A DNA stretch of 64,000 bases, from contig CM032798.1 in NCBI GenBank assembly GCA_019155185.1, forward strand, positions 5,035,501-5,099,500. Reading direction: 5' to 3'. Under the pieces are notes generated by a model that searched no databases, had not been told where the DNA came from, and worked only from the letters and a program-made list of their open reading frames with translations. This document shows positions 63,113 to 64,000 of this stretch, in pieces. A program made the position numbers and the translations under genes. The stretch comes from Beaufortia kweichowensis. Taxonomy: Eukaryota > Chordata > Actinopteri > Cypriniformes > Gastromyzontidae. Every line of letters starts with the position of its first letter. The stretch's first letter is position 1.

Positions 63113-63238
63113 GTTCACGAAGATTATGACTGTATGCTTAACCAAACCAACATTGGACACAACAACAACAAATTCTATGTAATCCAGGTCTTGGTATGTG
63201 GAGGAAAGTATTATTGCTGGACACGATGGGGAAGAGTG
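63113..63238 (+). CDS. parp3: PARP3, WGR domain exon
   Basis: It encodes 42 residues: 'VHEDYDCMLNQTNIGHNNNK', 'FYVIQVL' and 'YYCWTRWGRV' match human 'VYEDYNCTLNQTNIENNNNK', 'FYIIQLL' and 'FFTCWNRWGRV'. Trp99-Gly100-Arg101 is the signature of the WGR domain, which senses the 5' phosphate at DNA breaks and passes the signal to the catalytic domain. The acceptor is ACCAACAG and the donor AGAGTG|GTTAGT, both phase 0. Confidence 0.95.
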
Positions 63239-63316
63239 GTTAGTTTCTTCTTCAGTAAAAACTTTTTCTCAGAAGTTTCATTTAAGTATAATCACAATTT
63301 TCTTATTTTTTTCTAG

Positions 63317-63496
63317 GGAGAGTCAGGACAAAACAATTTAGCTGGTCCATCTAATGCTGATGCAGCCATAAAAAACTTTGAAAAGAAATTCAAAGACAAG
63401 ACCAAGAATAATTGGAGTGATCGAGAAAACTTTGTCTCACATTCAGGGAAATACACATTGATAGAGGTAGATGGAGATCAGGATGCAGAAGTGAAG
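63317..63496 (+). CDS. parp3: PARP3, second half of the WGR domain
   Basis: Sixty codons in phase 0. 'FEKKFKDKTKNNWSDRENF' and 'VSHSGKYTLIEVDGDQ' match human 'FEKKFREKTKNNWAERDHF' and 'VSHPGKYTLIEVQAED'. The acceptor is TTTTTTTCTAG and the donor GTGAAG|GTAAAT. Confidence 0.95.
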
Positions 63497-63621
63497 GTAA
63501 ATTCAGCTTGAATTTATTTTATCAATTTATTACTTCGATTCTTTATAGAAACCAAGGAATGTGCTTGATACTGTTGATAGACACCTTTAGGTTATTCCTA
63601 ATATTTAGTGTTTTTTTGCAG

Positions 63622-63766
63622 GTGGACACGGTAGACAGTGGAGACGTGAAGGTGCAAACTGCAAAACATGTTATACCTTGTACTCTGGATGAGCAAACTC
63701 AAAGACTTATGCGATTCATTTTCGACAATGACATGTTCAAAGAAGCCATGACCAGCATGAACCTGG
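63622..63766 (+). CDS. parp3: PARP3, start of the helical regulatory domain
   Basis: The exon follows TTTTTTTGCAG. 'VIPCTLDEQTQRLMRFIF' then 'DNDMFKEAMTSMNL' align with human 'VQPCSLDPATQKLITNIF', 'SKEMFKNAMALMDL'. The donor is CCTGG|GTGTGC, phase 1; it would give the conserved Asp of 'LD' when joined to an A-starting exon. Reading on without splicing quickly meets a stop (63796), so the splice is preferred. The donor is weaker than the others. Confidence 0.88.
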
Positions 63767-64000
63767 GTGTGCTTGAAATTGATTCTACTATAGTATGATT
63801 TTTATGATTTAGTTTAGATTAACTAAATGGATTATAGTTCAATTTCTTGCATTCCTTCTGCAGATTTAACATGAATGTTACCTTTGTTTTTAGATTTTGT
63901 ATTACAAAACATGCATTTCTAAAAGCCACAGGGGAATCTTGTAGTATGACTGTCAACTGAACTACAGTAGCAGATAGGAACTGAGACTGCAAGTCTGCAA
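63767..64000 (+). other. parp3: parp3 intron, cut by the window end
   Basis: AT-rich intron sequence with no acceptor or exon recognised before the end of the window. The catalytic domain exons must follow. Confidence 0.75.

Noticed and set aside
1..64000. CRISPR array, bacterial operon, riboswitch or provirus
   Set aside because: No regularly spaced repeats, no prokaryotic gene layout and no recognisable viral reading frames; the introns and splice sites show vertebrate nuclear DNA.

Overview
The window is vertebrate nuclear DNA. It has large AT-rich introns, GT-AG splice junctions, microsatellites, tRNA-derived SINEs and many short degenerate MITE-like repeats. The repeat types (the TTAAAGG...CACCC family with 'ACTCACCCTCATG', the GTGACCCTG-ended family, the tRNA-headed SINE with a 'CTGTAAGT..CTTT' tail) and the divergence of the proteins from mammalian orthologs point to a teleost, most likely a cypriniform. 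No bacterial, viral or autonomous transposon gene was recognised. The species cannot be fixed from the sequence alone.

Three protein-coding genes lie head to tail on the + strand. (1) tex264, the ER-phagy receptor: only its last three coding exons are present (4345-4566, 27375-27555, 32064-32383). The N-terminal exons lie left of position 1. The final exon keeps the FEEL LC3-interacting motif in an acidic, disordered tail. (2) grm2, metabotropic glutamate receptor 2: it is complete. A CpG-rich promoter region with a near-perfect RE1/NRSE silencer and a probable non-coding first exon ends at 34997. Five coding exons follow (42045-42554, 53389-54226, 55366-56429, 59716-59893, 60257-60330) and join in frame into 887 residues: signal peptide, Venus-flytrap domain, cysteine-rich domain, seven membrane helices and a PDZ-type tail. 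(3) parp3: the 5' part only. It has a non-coding exon with CRE-like and ETS-like sites (to 61845) and coding exons 62774-62953, 63113-63238, 63317-63496 and 63622-63766. These cover the basic N-terminus, the WGR domain and the start of the helical regulatory domain. The catalytic domain lies beyond 64000.

The order TEX264-GRM2-PARP3, all in one direction, matches human 3p21, so this is a conserved synteny block. The three proteins do not share a pathway (ER-phagy, presynaptic glutamate sensing, DNA strand-break ADP-ribosylation); their closeness reflects ancestry, not an operon.

Most of the window is intron. It holds SINE copies, at least three recurrent MITE-like families (one with terminal inverted repeats AACCTGTTAACTGTCAC found in five places), a TC/TCTG microsatellite that forms the polypyrimidine tract of a tex264 acceptor, a recent 89-bp tandem duplication, and a few CpG-dense intronic stretches without an assigned role. 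I found no unprecedented gene system. The most rewarding items are the grm2 RE1 element, the microsatellite splice site and the inverted-repeat family.
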